The position numbers and the translations under genes were made by a program. From assembly GCA_021787735.1 (NCBI GenBank), contig JAJYLL010000014.1:1-60003 (forward strand): 60,003 nucleotides of DNA. Direction: 5' to 3'. This document shows, piece after piece, positions 43,915 to 54,987 of this stretch (position 1 is the stretch's first letter; the number at the start of each line of letters is the position of its first letter). A model generated the notes under the pieces. The model ran no database searches. It was not told the DNA's origin and saw only the letters and a list, made by a program, of their open reading frames with translations. Source of the stretch: Acidobacteriota bacterium (GTDB taxonomy: Bacteria; Acidobacteriota; Terriglobia; UBA7540).

Positions 43915-43930
43915 TGTGACTCCTGTCATA
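43915..43930 (-). promoter_or_regulatory. Second, imperfect Crp-type box
   Basis: TGTGA-ctcctg-TCATA, one mismatch in the second half, centred 23 bp upstream of the perfect box. A tandem arrangement that could bind a second dimer. Confidence 0.5.
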
Positions 43931-44143
43931 GACCCGGAATGTCATACGGAATATGTTGATGTTGTCGGACAGGGAGCCTGCTGAATTTTGTCATGCAGCG
44001 AGTTACAGAATTGATCCCCAGTCGACACCATTAGAAAGATCGGGCTTCATTAACGCAAGTCGACCTTCCAGCGTTCTGCCCCGAACGCATAAGGGTAGAG
44101 GCGGTGCCAAGCCAGGCCGTCTCTACCTCCCTCACCAACGGGT

Positions 44144-44149
44144 TATAAT
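44144..44149 (+). promoter_or_regulatory. Candidate ligA -10 element
   Basis: TATAAT, about 90 bp before the ligA start; no good -35 at 16-18 bp upstream. Confidence 0.35.
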
Positions 44150-44209
44150 GCTCCTTGCAGGCCATGACTTCGGTATGAGTTTTTCGGTGGCCTTCTGCGA
44201 TTTCCCTGA

Positions 44210-46672
<2,463 letters not shown>

Positions 46673-46689
46673 GGGGTTGGGGTTGGAAC

Positions 46690-46720
46690 ATAGTTCTAGA
46701 GATCGAAAGTCAAGAACTAT
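46690..46720. terminator. Possible hairpin between convergent ligA and exonuclease
   Basis: atagttct (46690-46697) and agaactat (46713-46720) form an 8-bp AT-rich stem with a 15-nt loop. The second arm runs into the end of the exonuclease gene. No T-tract; weak as a terminator. Confidence 0.3.
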
Positions 46721-48033
46721 TCGATGTCGATATCCATCCAGTGCCAAAAAACGGGCTCAGCCACAATGCGAATATTGTAGAGCCCTGCTTTCCTCGCTTT
46801 TCCCGACATTGAGCGCGGGTCTGCGGCGACAAGGATATCAAGGTCCTTGGTGACGGTTTGCCTGATCTTCATCCCCTTCTTCCGGGCAGCAGCCTCCGCG
46901 AAATCCCGGGCCGGAAGATTGCCATTGACGCGACAAGTGAATTCCCCCGTGAAGCAAACCGTCAGTCCAGCCACTTGCTTTGCAGTCGTGGATGGAAGGG
47001 TGCAAAATGCGGGGCCGTTTAGGGCCTCTTTACTTGCCTGTGAAAGAATATCCTGAAATGTTTGGCCAGGTATCGAGAGTAATCTAGAAACGCGTCGGAG
47101 GTCCTCTTTTTCCTTCTCGCTAACGAAGCCGTCGGCCAGGGCCGCACGAACCAAGTCCCGCGTGTACTCATAATGGGCTTCCTTAGCCCTTTCCTGCGAA
47201 ATACCCGCGTCCAGCGCAAGACGAAATAACCTCGCTGTTTCTTCCGGGGTTACGACCCGATCCTCCAAGACACGATCGAGGAGCGCATAGTAACGATCGA
47301 GATTACCGTCCGCCTTGATAACCGAAGGCAACGATGCGACTAGCTTGGCAATGTAATTTGGCTCTGCCTGTGCTGCCGATGCGGCGTCGGTGCGTGTATA
47401 CGCCCTTCCATTTGCCTTCAGGCCGGGCCAGATATCGCTTGCGGACGGAAACGGTCTTATATCGAGATGCCCGAGCAAGGCAGAGAGATTGAGGTTTGTT
47501 TTCCTAAAACACTCATGGAGGATGTTGGCTGTTGCAACTGCATCTGCACGTGCTGAATGGGAGCCAGAGAGCGGGATTCCGAAGTGGCTACAACAGACTT
47601 CCAGTTTCCTTCCTGGGAGATCTGGGGCAACATCCCTAGCAAGTTCGTCGACGCACAGGAGGCCAACAGAAGGAATGTCATGGCCAAGACGCTTCACTTC
47701 GGATTTTAGGAAACGAAAATCGAAGTGTGGATAATATCCTGCGAAAACCGTATCGGAGAGGCGCGACAATATGTCACCAGCCACATCGGCGAAGGGAGGG
47801 GCGCCCTCGATTTCGCCACTCGATATGTGATGAATATGTGTCGGGCCAAGGTCCCGGTATGGGTTCACGAGAGTGGCATATTGGTCCAATAACCTGCCGG
47901 AACCGTCCAATCGGACAATTGCTATCTCTATTATGCGATCATTTTTCTCGGGAAAGAGTCCTGTTGTCTCGACATCGACAATTGAGAATCTGGCGTTCTC
48001 TGAGCCCCTTGGTTGTCTGCGCCAGAACTTCAT
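46717..48033 (-). CDS. DEDDh exonuclease with TerB-like middle and BRCT end
   Basis: 438 residues from ATG 48033; a TTG at 48120 would add 29 residues, but neither has a good SD. Exonuclease domain: RFSIVDVETTGLFP (D and E), HHISSGEIEGAPPF, GYYPHFDFRFLKSEV and HSARADAVAT (H and D), the DnaQ-type 3'-5' set. The middle (~residues 220-330) has KADGNLDRYYALLDRVLEDR, TPEETARLFRLALDAGIS and FVSEKEKEDLRRVSRLLSIP, resembling a TerB-type helical domain. The end is BRCT-like: VAGLTVCFTGEF and LDILVAADPRSMSGKARKAG. Both it and the adjacent ligA end in BRCT. Codon use (AGA, AGG, ATA) matches the ligA 3' half, suggesting common foreign origin. Likely DNA repair. Confidence 0.8.
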   Translation of the reverse strand: MKFWRRQPRGSENARFSIVDVETTGLFPEKNDRIIEIAIVRLDGSGRLLDQYATLVNPYRDLGPTHIHHISSGEIEGAPPFADVAGDILSRLSDTVFAGYYPHFDFRFLKSEVKRLGHDIPSVGLLCVDELARDVAPDLPGRKLEVCCSHFGIPLSGSHSARADAVATANILHECFRKTNLNLSALLGHLDIRPFPSASDIWPGLKANGRAYTRTDAASAAQAEPNYIAKLVASLPSVIKADGNLDRYYALLDRVLEDRVVTPEETARLFRLALDAGISQERAKEAHYEYTRDLVRAALADGFVSEKEKEDLRRVSRLLSIPGQTFQDILSQASKEALNGPAFCTLPSTTAKQVAGLTVCFTGEFTCRVNGNLPARDFAEAAARKKGMKIRQTVTKDLDILVAADPRSMSGKARKAGLYNIRIVAEPVFWHWMDIDIE

Positions 48034-48383
48034 TCCAATCACCCAACAAAACTTATAAGCTCGCGAAAGGCTGTCCTTGGCCGAGAGATCAAGCGTTCGT
48101 GCCAGCAATTCTGCGAACAAATAATACGAATTCTTTCGAAAAGGGTCAAACTGGAAAGAGCCCGGTCCCTAGATGCCCAGACAATCGACGAGGTCGGCCT
48201 CAGAAAGCTTCTCGGCGAGTGAGAACCATATTGCCCCGGCATCCGGGTACACAAACCCGCAGGCGCGCGGACATTTGCTGGCGCAAGGTTTATCGGTTGT
48301 GTGGGAAACAGATGCGTCGCGGACAAAATGGGGAGGACCTTCCGGCGGATTCCGCCGGCGAAGGTCCTGTCCCGAGGCCTGCG
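48034..48383. other. Intergenic region after the exonuclease gene
   Basis: About 350 bp. It holds the possible 29-codon N-terminal extension of the exonuclease (to 48120) and, at its end, the strong hairpin of the minus-strand IscA-like gene. No other gene is seen; possible right edge of the transferred segment. Confidence 0.4.
48334..48368 (-). terminator. Hairpin terminator after the IscA-like gene
   Basis: Long inverted repeat aggaccttc-cggcgg / ccgcc-gg-cgaaggtcct with one bulge, about 15 bp downstream of the minus-strand stop, followed on the minus strand by ccccatttt. Confidence 0.6.
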
Positions 48384-48680
48384 TTACGCGGTTGGTTCCG
48401 GCCGTTCAAAGACAAAGTTTCCGGATTCCTCGCTGTAATCGAGGTTCATATCGCCGAGTGTCGCTGCCACTATCTGATGAACGGCCAGCCGCGTCCCGGC
48501 AGTGGTCTCTACCAGATCATTCGTCCCCGGTTCTGAAGGGTCCAGCTTCAGGGTCAGGCGCAATTCCTTCTTGCCTTCCACGGGCCTGGCGTCAACGCGC
48601 AAAAAAGTAGTTTCAGGCAGCGCCTTGCTGGCAACCAGTGATCTCACTTCTTGCGCTGCTCTTTCGGTCATTTTGATCAT
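48384..48680 (-). CDS. IscA/HesB-like protein without cysteines
   Basis: 98 residues. The sequence follows the A-type iron-sulfur carrier pattern: MIKMTERAAQEVRSLV, FLRVDARPVEG, LRLTLKLDPSEPGTNDLVET, GTRLAVHQIVAATLGDMNLDY and a final SGNFVFERPE. The three Cys that bind the cluster (GxCxG and the C-terminal CxC) are absent, and the whole protein has no cysteine, so it cannot act as a normal carrier. It may be a structural or regulatory relative. aaggag about 6 nt upstream fixes the ATG. It has its own terminator. Confidence 0.7.
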   Translation of the reverse strand: MIKMTERAAQEVRSLVASKALPETTFLRVDARPVEGKKELRLTLKLDPSEPGTNDLVETTAGTRLAVHQIVAATLGDMNLDYSEESGNFVFERPEPTA

Positions 48681-48938
48681 GCAATCTCCTTGATGAAACC
48701 GTCCGTGGACACTAAAGCCTTCTCCTTTGTCTGAAATGAAAAGAAGATTTGAAGACCCCGGCGATTCCTACAGAATTCACTTCTACTAGCTTGGGGCATG
48801 ATGCCGATTATTGCAACCCTAAATTGTCCTTGTTACTGGCGTCAGTGAAGTTAACCTACTGATAGGTGCCGGCAAAAGGCAAGAAAAACTCGCGGCTACT
48901 GCCTGCAATGCTTGTAAAAGGCCGATGCGCTGGCAGAA

Positions 48939-50345
48939 TCAGTGAAGGTCGTCGAGCCACTTCTGCATGGTGTCAACTTTGTTGGCGGGGACGCCCTCAG
49001 CCCAGCGAACCTCATCGCCGGCGCGCAGCATGACGACATCTCCCGACGCTGTGCGCCCGATGAAGCGTTCACCCGTCGAACGGGCATCCGGAGAAAGTTC
49101 GGGATATTTTCTGGTGAGGAGCTCGTGATAATCGCGGAAGAATGCGAGAGCGGCATCCGCGTTGGCCCATCGGGTTCGAACCACAAGCGCGTAGCTCTGC
49201 TTTGCGGGATCTTCGTAAACAAGGTAACGGTCGCCCATCCAGTTGGCACAGTCGGCCGTCGCTTTGTCTTCAGACAGGAACTGCCCCAGCAATTCGTTGA
49301 AGCCAAGTTCGCCCATGAGGTCCTCGTCCACCAGTTTGAGCCCGCGGACTGAATCCAGCGGGGTCTTGCGCGGAAGGTGAATTACAGGCAGCGGCGTATG
49401 GTTGAAATAGATTTCCGGCTGGTAAATGGCCTTGGTGGAAGTTGGCGGAGAAGTGAATAATTCATTCAGGCTCTTCCAGCCACCTCGGATAAGACCTTTT
49501 TCAATGAACCCTGCACCCTGGATGTAGGGGAAAAGCGCCTGCAGCCGAAAGAAGAATGGGGCTTTTGAGAAGACAGGGAATTCTGACATGCTCTTCTGGA
49601 TGAGAGGGGAGAGCACGGCGCTGAAGTTGGGCAGGCTCGAGAGCGATGTTTCGCCAAGCACGCTCTGGAACATTGCAGCGGTTGCGTAGCCTTCCACAAC
49701 AGCCTGGCGAGCTGCCTCGGCATCCGAGTCTTTCTTTGCCGCTTTCATGTACTGATCGAGATTGAAATTCTGGTCCTGAAGTGCGTGGGTCAGTTCGTGC
49801 GCCAGCACCATGCGCTGCATGTCGGCCGGGATCCAGTCGGCGATGTACATCGTTTTTGTCGGCGGATCGTAAAAGCCTGCGGCCTGCTCCGTATAGAAAC
49901 TGACGAGAAAGCTGCCAAGATCAAAGTCTTTGGAGACCAGTCCAAAAGCCCTGAGCGAGGCTTCCTGTACATGGATTTCCTTTGGTGTGTAATCAGTGTG
50001 CAGGTTGTGGAGCAGAAGCTCCCGGATTTCCTCGCGGCTGGCCACTTTCTTATTCACCGGCCCCTTGATAGGCAGGCCAGTGAGCTTGCTCATTTCCTGC
50101 AGTACTTCGTCAGCTTGGGCAAGTAGCGGGGAATCGGCCGGTTTCTGCGCCTCTGCTGACTGCGGATGCGTTTGGTCGCTTGCAAATTGGACTCGAGTTG
50201 TGCCTGATACGAGCGCAAGGGCAATGAACGCCATAACAAAGGACGCCCATCGCAGCCTGTGCGCGCGGGGTCTTTCAGTGTGTTTTCTGGCGATATTTGA
50301 CGTTGAAGTGAGTCCTGAATTGATCCCCATGTCCCGGTTCTTCAT
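48939..50345 (-). CDS. Membrane-anchored or secreted zinc metalloprotease-like protein
   Basis: 468 residues from ATG 50345, with aggaag at about 6 nt; the open frame goes on to 50489 with unlikely sequence. One hydrophobic N-terminal segment (ASFVMAFIALALVSG) is a signal or anchor. The central motif MVLAHELTHALQDQ is HExxH, with a downstream EGYATAAM that offers the third ligand (Glu), as in gluzincin-like peptidases. No other known domain. Predicted periplasmic; substrate unknown. It lies alone, divergent from the RNase P RNA. Confidence 0.75.
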   Translation of the reverse strand: MKNRDMGINSGLTSTSNIARKHTERPRAHRLRWASFVMAFIALALVSGTTRVQFASDQTHPQSAEAQKPADSPLLAQADEVLQEMSKLTGLPIKGPVNKKVASREEIRELLLHNLHTDYTPKEIHVQEASLRAFGLVSKDFDLGSFLVSFYTEQAAGFYDPPTKTMYIADWIPADMQRMVLAHELTHALQDQNFNLDQYMKAAKKDSDAEAARQAVVEGYATAAMFQSVLGETSLSSLPNFSAVLSPLIQKSMSEFPVFSKAPFFFRLQALFPYIQGAGFIEKGLIRGGWKSLNELFTSPPTSTKAIYQPEIYFNHTPLPVIHLPRKTPLDSVRGLKLVDEDLMGELGFNELLGQFLSEDKATADCANWMGDRYLVYEDPAKQSYALVVRTRWANADAALAFFRDYHELLTRKYPELSPDARSTGERFIGRTASGDVVMLRAGDEVRWAEGVPANKVDTMQKWLDDLH

Positions 50346-50455
50346 CGAGCTTCCTGATTCTTGATCATGTTGCTCGCGTGCAAACCCCGCAGAGAGCCGC
50401 TGTCCCTCGTGGAAGGCTGATTGACCCTCCCCTACAGGCAGATTAACATATAAGT

Positions 50456-51000
50456 AGCGCGGGCAAGCCGGACGATCGCTGCTCCGCACACGCGCCTGCC
50501 CTGGGTCCGCAAGGACCTTCGACAGGCAAGCAGGAGCGGAGGAGAGGAAAGTCCGAACTCCATAGGGTAGTGCGCTCGTTAACAGCGAGGGCCGGAAGGG
50601 GATCCCTGAGCAATCGGGGCGTACGCTTCTGGCATGGAAAGTGCCACAGAAAACATACCGCCCCGTTCATTCGGGGTAAGGGTGAAAAGGTGCGTCCCGC
50701 TGAAGCGGGATTAATGTAAGAGCGCACCGCCTCGATAGCGATATCGAGGGCAGGGTAAACCCCGCACGGAGCAAGACCAAATAGGAGAGGAGGAGTGACC
50801 CGCTCCGCAAGGCTTGTAGCGGCGATGGATAATCGCTGGAACTGTTGATCGCAGAACGAACTGGCGATCATCGGCCGCCGCTACGGGCCGGTAACTCTCG
50901 GGTAGGTCGCTTGACCCCAACAGCAATGTTGGGGCTAGATGAATGATCGTCACTCCGGGCAACCGGAGAACAAAATTCGGCTTACAGGCTTGCCCACGCT
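50456..51000 (+). ncRNA. rnpB: RNase P RNA (bacterial type A-like, enlarged)
   Basis: The catalytic RNA that trims tRNA 5' leaders. Conserved pieces in order: gaggaaagtccgaactcc near 50553, agggtgaaaaggtg and gtaagagcgcaccgc near 50680-50730, agggtaaaccccg with gagcaagaccaaatag near 50752-50785, gggtagg near 50901, then ctagatgaatgatcgtc near 50936 and aattcggcttacagg. P1 is agcgcgggcaagcc (50456 on) paired with ggcttgcccacgct at the end. Total ~545 nt against ~375-400 in E. coli. Most of the excess is in the ~115 nt between the caaatag and gggtagg blocks (about 30 nt in E. coli). Confidence 0.93.
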
Positions 51001-51011
51001 ATATCAATAAA

Positions 51012-51209
51012 TTACATAACTCCTAGCATATTTTGTGACGTATCTGTGACGGTAATTTTCACACGGTCGCTACATTCACTGGCAGACTCCAGAATCCCTC
51101 GGACCCGTTCCCTGAGTTCCGGCACAAACGGGTCATAGTGCTTCTCGACCGTCTCGACGGTGTCGCCCAGCATCTTCGCCACGTCATCCCTCGAAATTGA
51201 TCCAAGCTA
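51012..51209 (-). pseudogene. Tyrosine recombinase (integrase) C-terminal remnant
   Basis: Too short for a normal gene call. The minus-strand frame reads LGSISRDDVAKMLGDTVETV then EKHYDPFVPELRERVRGIL and stops at 51012-51014. DVAKMLGDTVETVEKHY is the C-terminal box of tyrosine recombinases, with the catalytic Tyr in KHY. The frame is closed upstream by a stop at about 51210, so the rest of the catalytic domain (R..H-x-x-R) is gone. It points toward rnpB with only 11 bp between them, which suggests a former mobile element next to the rnpB 3' end. Confidence 0.75.
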
Positions 51210-51492
51210 GTCTGGCTGTGAGCTGATCATTTAATTGAAGGTCGTATGCAAATTTGATGACCATCCTGACCGGACCTGTCGCGGTGAACTTGCCCGGCGA
51301 CATCTTGAGACGCTTCAGCCCCCTTCCGGAACAATCCGGCTTAATCGCTGGAGCTCAACGAAAAGTGCGTGGAATTCTCGCGGCGCACATGCGCCCCGCC
51401 CGGTTACGGGTTGTGCGCTCGCGCACCCTTCACAAAGCAGGGGGTTCGATCCACAGGATTCATTCGCGCGACCGTCGAGTAAACGTGCGAGC
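51210..51492. other. Region beside the integrase remnant
   Basis: About 280 bp with no recognisable gene. It may be decayed remainder of the element, including a small GC palindrome (tgcgctcgcgca near 51415). No flanking direct repeat of the rnpB end was found by eye. Confidence 0.3.
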
Positions 51493-53511
51493 TTATTTGT
51501 GGGGGCCCTGGGAGCTAGCAGGAACCTTGGGGTTCACCTCGGCTGGTTCAGGGTTTTTGATTTTTTCGGTGTGCGCAACGTTGAAAAGCTCGAAGTCTGA
51601 GTAGTGATGGACATTGCGAAGCGTTTTGCCCTTCCATCCCACGGTCACGGTAACATCCTTGGGAAGCCAAAATCCCTGAGCACTTTGCTTGAAATGGACG
51701 TCCTGATAATCAATTTGAGTGGTCTCTTTCGTCAGCCGGACTTCGGATAACGGTTTCAAGAGATCAGTACGCAGGCGGACGATCCTGTTATTTTGAACAT
51801 CAATCCAAGCCAGGCCCTGTTCGAAAATGGGCGCTGACTTATCGCCGGACCTGAACACTCCGAAAAGTTGTGCCTTTTGGAGAAGCTGGGCGAAGGCTAT
51901 CACGTAAGTCTCGCGCCCGTTCATCATCTGACGGCCCAGATGACGGAACGTTGACTGAGATTGATAAGCCGGGTGGAAGATCAGCGCGGCTGACACGAAA
52001 CCGGAAGTCAGCATGTAGCCGCTTTCCAAGGCACCCGGCTTTCTAACATCCAGATCGATTTCCTTTCGGTATTCCGTAAACCCGGGTACGCCAGGGTCGG
52101 AAGGCATCAGGCAAAGATAAAGAAATTTCTCATTCATTGATTCCGCCGTCTTGCCATTGCGAAGAAGTTTTTCCAGGCGAACCTTCTCCAGAGAGGTTGT
52201 GTTCTGGAAGTCCTTGAACAGCGCGGCGACATTCTTTCCGACTGCGTTCAGGATGCCTTCCAATTGGCTCTGGTCTTTCGCGGCCTCAAGGCCCTTGAAC
52301 TGCCCGGCGGAATAATGAAGGTAGTCAACGGTTGCGATGTCGCTCGTTCCCGACATTCCCTTTCCGGGTCCGGCGTAAAGGGCATTGATCTTCTTGCGAG
52401 ATTGGATCTCCCCCCAAATCTGCCGAGCCCAGAGCGGCATCGTTTTCGCTTCTCTTCCATTGAGATAACGATTCATTTCCGCATCGGCCTCACCGACGTC
52501 GTTTTTCCCGAGTAAAGCCTTAGCCCGCAGGAGGCGCGCTTCCGGACCGGCACCGGCCACGAGGGCTCGCGATAGGTAGGAGTCGGCTATCTCATATTTG
52601 TAAAGCTGCAACTGCGCCCGGCCGATCTCTTGAAGAACGAGTGCATCCTTCGGATCAAGGTCGTTCGCCCTGACAAGGAAATTTGTCGCCGTCTGAGGAT
52701 TGTGCATCCAGCTTTGCATCACACCCGCAAACAGCATCGCCTCCGGGCTTCCGGTCCGCGGATCCTTCAGGGTCAACGCAATGGCCGAATCGACGTCCCG
52801 GGCGGCGCCGTCCCAATTGCCTGACTCGAGCTCGGCAAGCGACAGCATGGTCCGGCATTTTGCGCACGCAGGATTTTTCTTGACCACGTCGGAAAAGTAC
52901 CGCAGCGAACGGTCGGGTCGGCCCTTGCCAACGAACTCCTGGACACCCTTCACGTATTCCTTTTCGCTCTTGACCGAGATGCCGTTGTCGGGACCGAACG
53001 ATTGAAGTTCAGACAGAAGGTGAGAATTCAAGTCCTGTCGCGAAAGCAGTCTGGAATCCTCCTCCTCCGGCAAGAGCGTTATGGGAAGGCGAACCGGCTC
53101 TGGGAAATCTCCCAGATCAATCAATTCGTGCGCCGACTGGAAACCCTCTTTCGAAACGGTCAGCTCCACCTTAAATTCCGTGGCCCGCTCAACAATCGGT
53201 GAATAGAAAGTCTGGAAGTCACCGGAAGGATCGGTGTTGAAAATCCTTAATTTTCCTGCTCCAAGTGGACTTACTTGGACACGTGCGCCCGGAACAACAT
53301 CCCCTTCCAGCGTCATCACTTTTCCCGCAACCACCCACACCTTCCCCTCGATGTAAATTCTTTTGGTAGTCATTGGCATCCATGGGGGCAATTGCGTGTT
53401 GACGCCGGGAGTGTTCTGAGCAATTGCGGGCAAGACCGCCAAACACACCAACAATATCGCAGACGAGAGCGTAACTGAGGACAACCTATCGTCACATTTG
53501 AGGCTGAACAT
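51493..53511 (-). CDS. Secreted TPR protein with carboxypeptidase-regulatory-like start
   Basis: 672 residues. Signal peptide SSVTLSSAILLVCLAVLPAIAQ. Next a CarboxypepD_reg-like beta domain (~60-150: GKVMTLEGDVVPGARVQVSP, FKVELTVSKEGFQSA), then tetratricopeptide helices (~185-340: RSLRYFSDVVKKNPACAKC, WDGAARDVDSAIALTLKDP, RANDLDPKDALVLQEIGRA), and a C-terminal beta-rich part (~510-660) resembling outer-membrane lipoprotein-binding folds (IVRLRTDLLKPLSEVRLTKE). Common plan in acidobacterial secreted proteins; function not known. Single gene. Confidence 0.75.
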   Translation of the reverse strand: MFSLKCDDRLSSVTLSSAILLVCLAVLPAIAQNTPGVNTQLPPWMPMTTKRIYIEGKVWVVAGKVMTLEGDVVPGARVQVSPLGAGKLRIFNTDPSGDFQTFYSPIVERATEFKVELTVSKEGFQSAHELIDLGDFPEPVRLPITLLPEEEDSRLLSRQDLNSHLLSELQSFGPDNGISVKSEKEYVKGVQEFVGKGRPDRSLRYFSDVVKKNPACAKCRTMLSLAELESGNWDGAARDVDSAIALTLKDPRTGSPEAMLFAGVMQSWMHNPQTATNFLVRANDLDPKDALVLQEIGRAQLQLYKYEIADSYLSRALVAGAGPEARLLRAKALLGKNDVGEADAEMNRYLNGREAKTMPLWARQIWGEIQSRKKINALYAGPGKGMSGTSDIATVDYLHYSAGQFKGLEAAKDQSQLEGILNAVGKNVAALFKDFQNTTSLEKVRLEKLLRNGKTAESMNEKFLYLCLMPSDPGVPGFTEYRKEIDLDVRKPGALESGYMLTSGFVSAALIFHPAYQSQSTFRHLGRQMMNGRETYVIAFAQLLQKAQLFGVFRSGDKSAPIFEQGLAWIDVQNNRIVRLRTDLLKPLSEVRLTKETTQIDYQDVHFKQSAQGFWLPKDVTVTVGWKGKTLRNVHHYSDFELFNVAHTEKIKNPEPAEVNPKVPASSQGPHK

Positions 53512-53685
53512 CAGAGAGGCCCTTCTCTTCCATTCGAGAATTGCCCCAAACCTAATAAGAGAATATCACGGTCCCGTAAGTCTTTCCAGACGAATGGGCG
53601 TATCACCATCATAAGTTGACACTTATGAAATTCAGAAGATAGAATTACCTGTTTACACGCTTGGAAGATTTTCTATAAGAGGACC

Positions 53686-54039
53686 ATGGACAAGCGAAAA
53701 CTGGAGCATTATCGAAAACAATTGCTGGCGAAGCAGGAAGAAATTCGCCGCATGGTTGCGCGATCGGACGAGGACGGCCGCGAAGCTGATCGTGAAATTA
53801 CGCAGGACCTTGCCGACCGGGCTGCGAATTCCTACACCAAGGAATTTCTTTTCCATCAGAGTGATGATAACCGTCGCATCCTGACCCTTATCCAGGACGC
53901 TCTTCAGCGCGCGGAGGACGGCAGTTACGGGCTCTGCGTGGAATGCCATCAAGACGTTCAGGCCAAGAGGCTGGACGCTGTGCCATGGGCGCGCCATTGC
54001 ATTGAGTGTCAGGAGAAGCAGGAAAAAGGCCTGCTGTAA
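53686..54039 (+). CDS. DksA/TraR-family zinc-finger protein
   Basis: 117 residues. Coiled-coil N-terminal half (LEHYRKQLLAKQEEIRRMVA...DRAANSYTKEFLF) and a C-terminal zinc finger GLCVECHQDV...HCIECQEK (C-x2-C-x17-C-x2-C) near 84-108. Members bind RNA polymerase in the secondary channel and modulate stringent control. The two acidic tip residues of DksA are partly preserved in ADREITQDLADR. ATG follows agagga at 5-6 nt. The annotated start of the next gene overlaps it by 34 bp. Confidence 0.85.
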   Translation: MDKRKLEHYRKQLLAKQEEIRRMVARSDEDGREADREITQDLADRAANSYTKEFLFHQSDDNRRILTLIQDALQRAEDGSYGLCVECHQDVQAKRLDAVPWARHCIECQEKQEKGLL

Positions 54040-54935
54040 CGGGCCATTGGACACGGAGAGCGAGGTTCGCTTTCAACCGGGGCTTGTCTTCCAGTTCACG
54101 TTGCCATCCAATCCTCCGCGAATTCGCCGACAGTCTTTTTGCGGTTGTTTTCCCTACCCGCTGCCTCATATGTAATCGTGAAGTAGCAAGCGCCAACGGG
54201 CTCGGTGTATGTGCCGATTGCTGGCTGGGCGTTGAACCCTGGGAGGGAATCTCCTGCGAACGTTGCGGCCTTCCCATTGTTTCTGAGCGCGCGGCTGACT
54301 CATCTGAAGTCCTCTGCGGTGTGTGCCGCGTCAACGAACCGGCTTTCGATCGCGCTCGCGGTTATGGAATTTACCGCGGCGCGTTGCGACACCTGATTCT
54401 TGAATTGAAGTTTCGCCGCCGTGAACGCCTGGGCAGAAGGCTGGGTGGTTTCCTTGCGCATGCCTGGAAAACGCTCGGTGGACCCGGAAATGGAGAGCCT
54501 TACCTGATTGTGCCTGTTCCGCTGTTCCGTTCGCGCGAAAGGGAACGTGGATTCAACCAGGCACGGCTTTTGGCAGAAGGCTTGAAGAAGCAGCTTGGCA
54601 GGAAGCGGTGTGGCACGGCGGCAAAGATTGAGACGGGCTTGCTGATTCGCACTCGCGCAACGCGACCCCAGACTCGCCTGAAACTCCAGCAGCGCATGGA
54701 AAACGTGCGCGGAGCATTTTCGGTGTCGAAACCCACGCAGATCCTGGACCGTCAGATTGTTCTGGTGGACGATGTGATGACCACAGGCGCCACGCTCTCA
54801 GCTTGTGCCGGCGCGCTCAAAAAGAGCGGAGCAGCGAAGGTTTACGCGCTGACGCTGGCCCGCGCCACACCGCAATTCCCGGATACGGATGACCTGCCCG
54901 GTTCTGCGGGTGTTGACGAATTTGGCAGTCAGTAG
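54006..54935 (+). CDS. ComF-family phosphoribosyltransferase-like protein
   Basis: 309 residues from GTG 54006, or shorter from TTG 54084; neither has a clear SD. N-terminal zinc knuckle CLIC...CADC...CERC...CGVC (four CxxC) at ~50-105. The PRTase domain has LIVPVPLFRSRERERGFNQARLL and the PRPP loop VLVDDVMTTGATLSACAGAL. Homologues (ComFC/GntX) support DNA uptake in competent bacteria. Its presence beside DksA-like and HNH genes fits a DNA-processing neighbourhood but does not prove competence. Confidence 0.85.
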   Translation: MSGEAGKRPAVTGHWTRRARFAFNRGLSSSSRCHPILREFADSLFAVVFPTRCLICNREVASANGLGVCADCWLGVEPWEGISCERCGLPIVSERAADSSEVLCGVCRVNEPAFDRARGYGIYRGALRHLILELKFRRRERLGRRLGGFLAHAWKTLGGPGNGEPYLIVPVPLFRSRERERGFNQARLLAEGLKKQLGRKRCGTAAKIETGLLIRTRATRPQTRLKLQQRMENVRGAFSVSKPTQILDRQIVLVDDVMTTGATLSACAGALKKSGAAKVYALTLARATPQFPDTDDLPGSAGVDEFGSQ

Positions 54936-54987
54936 AGATAATGATTTCTTGCTGACAGGGTGCAGCGCACCTTGAAGGGATAGAGAC

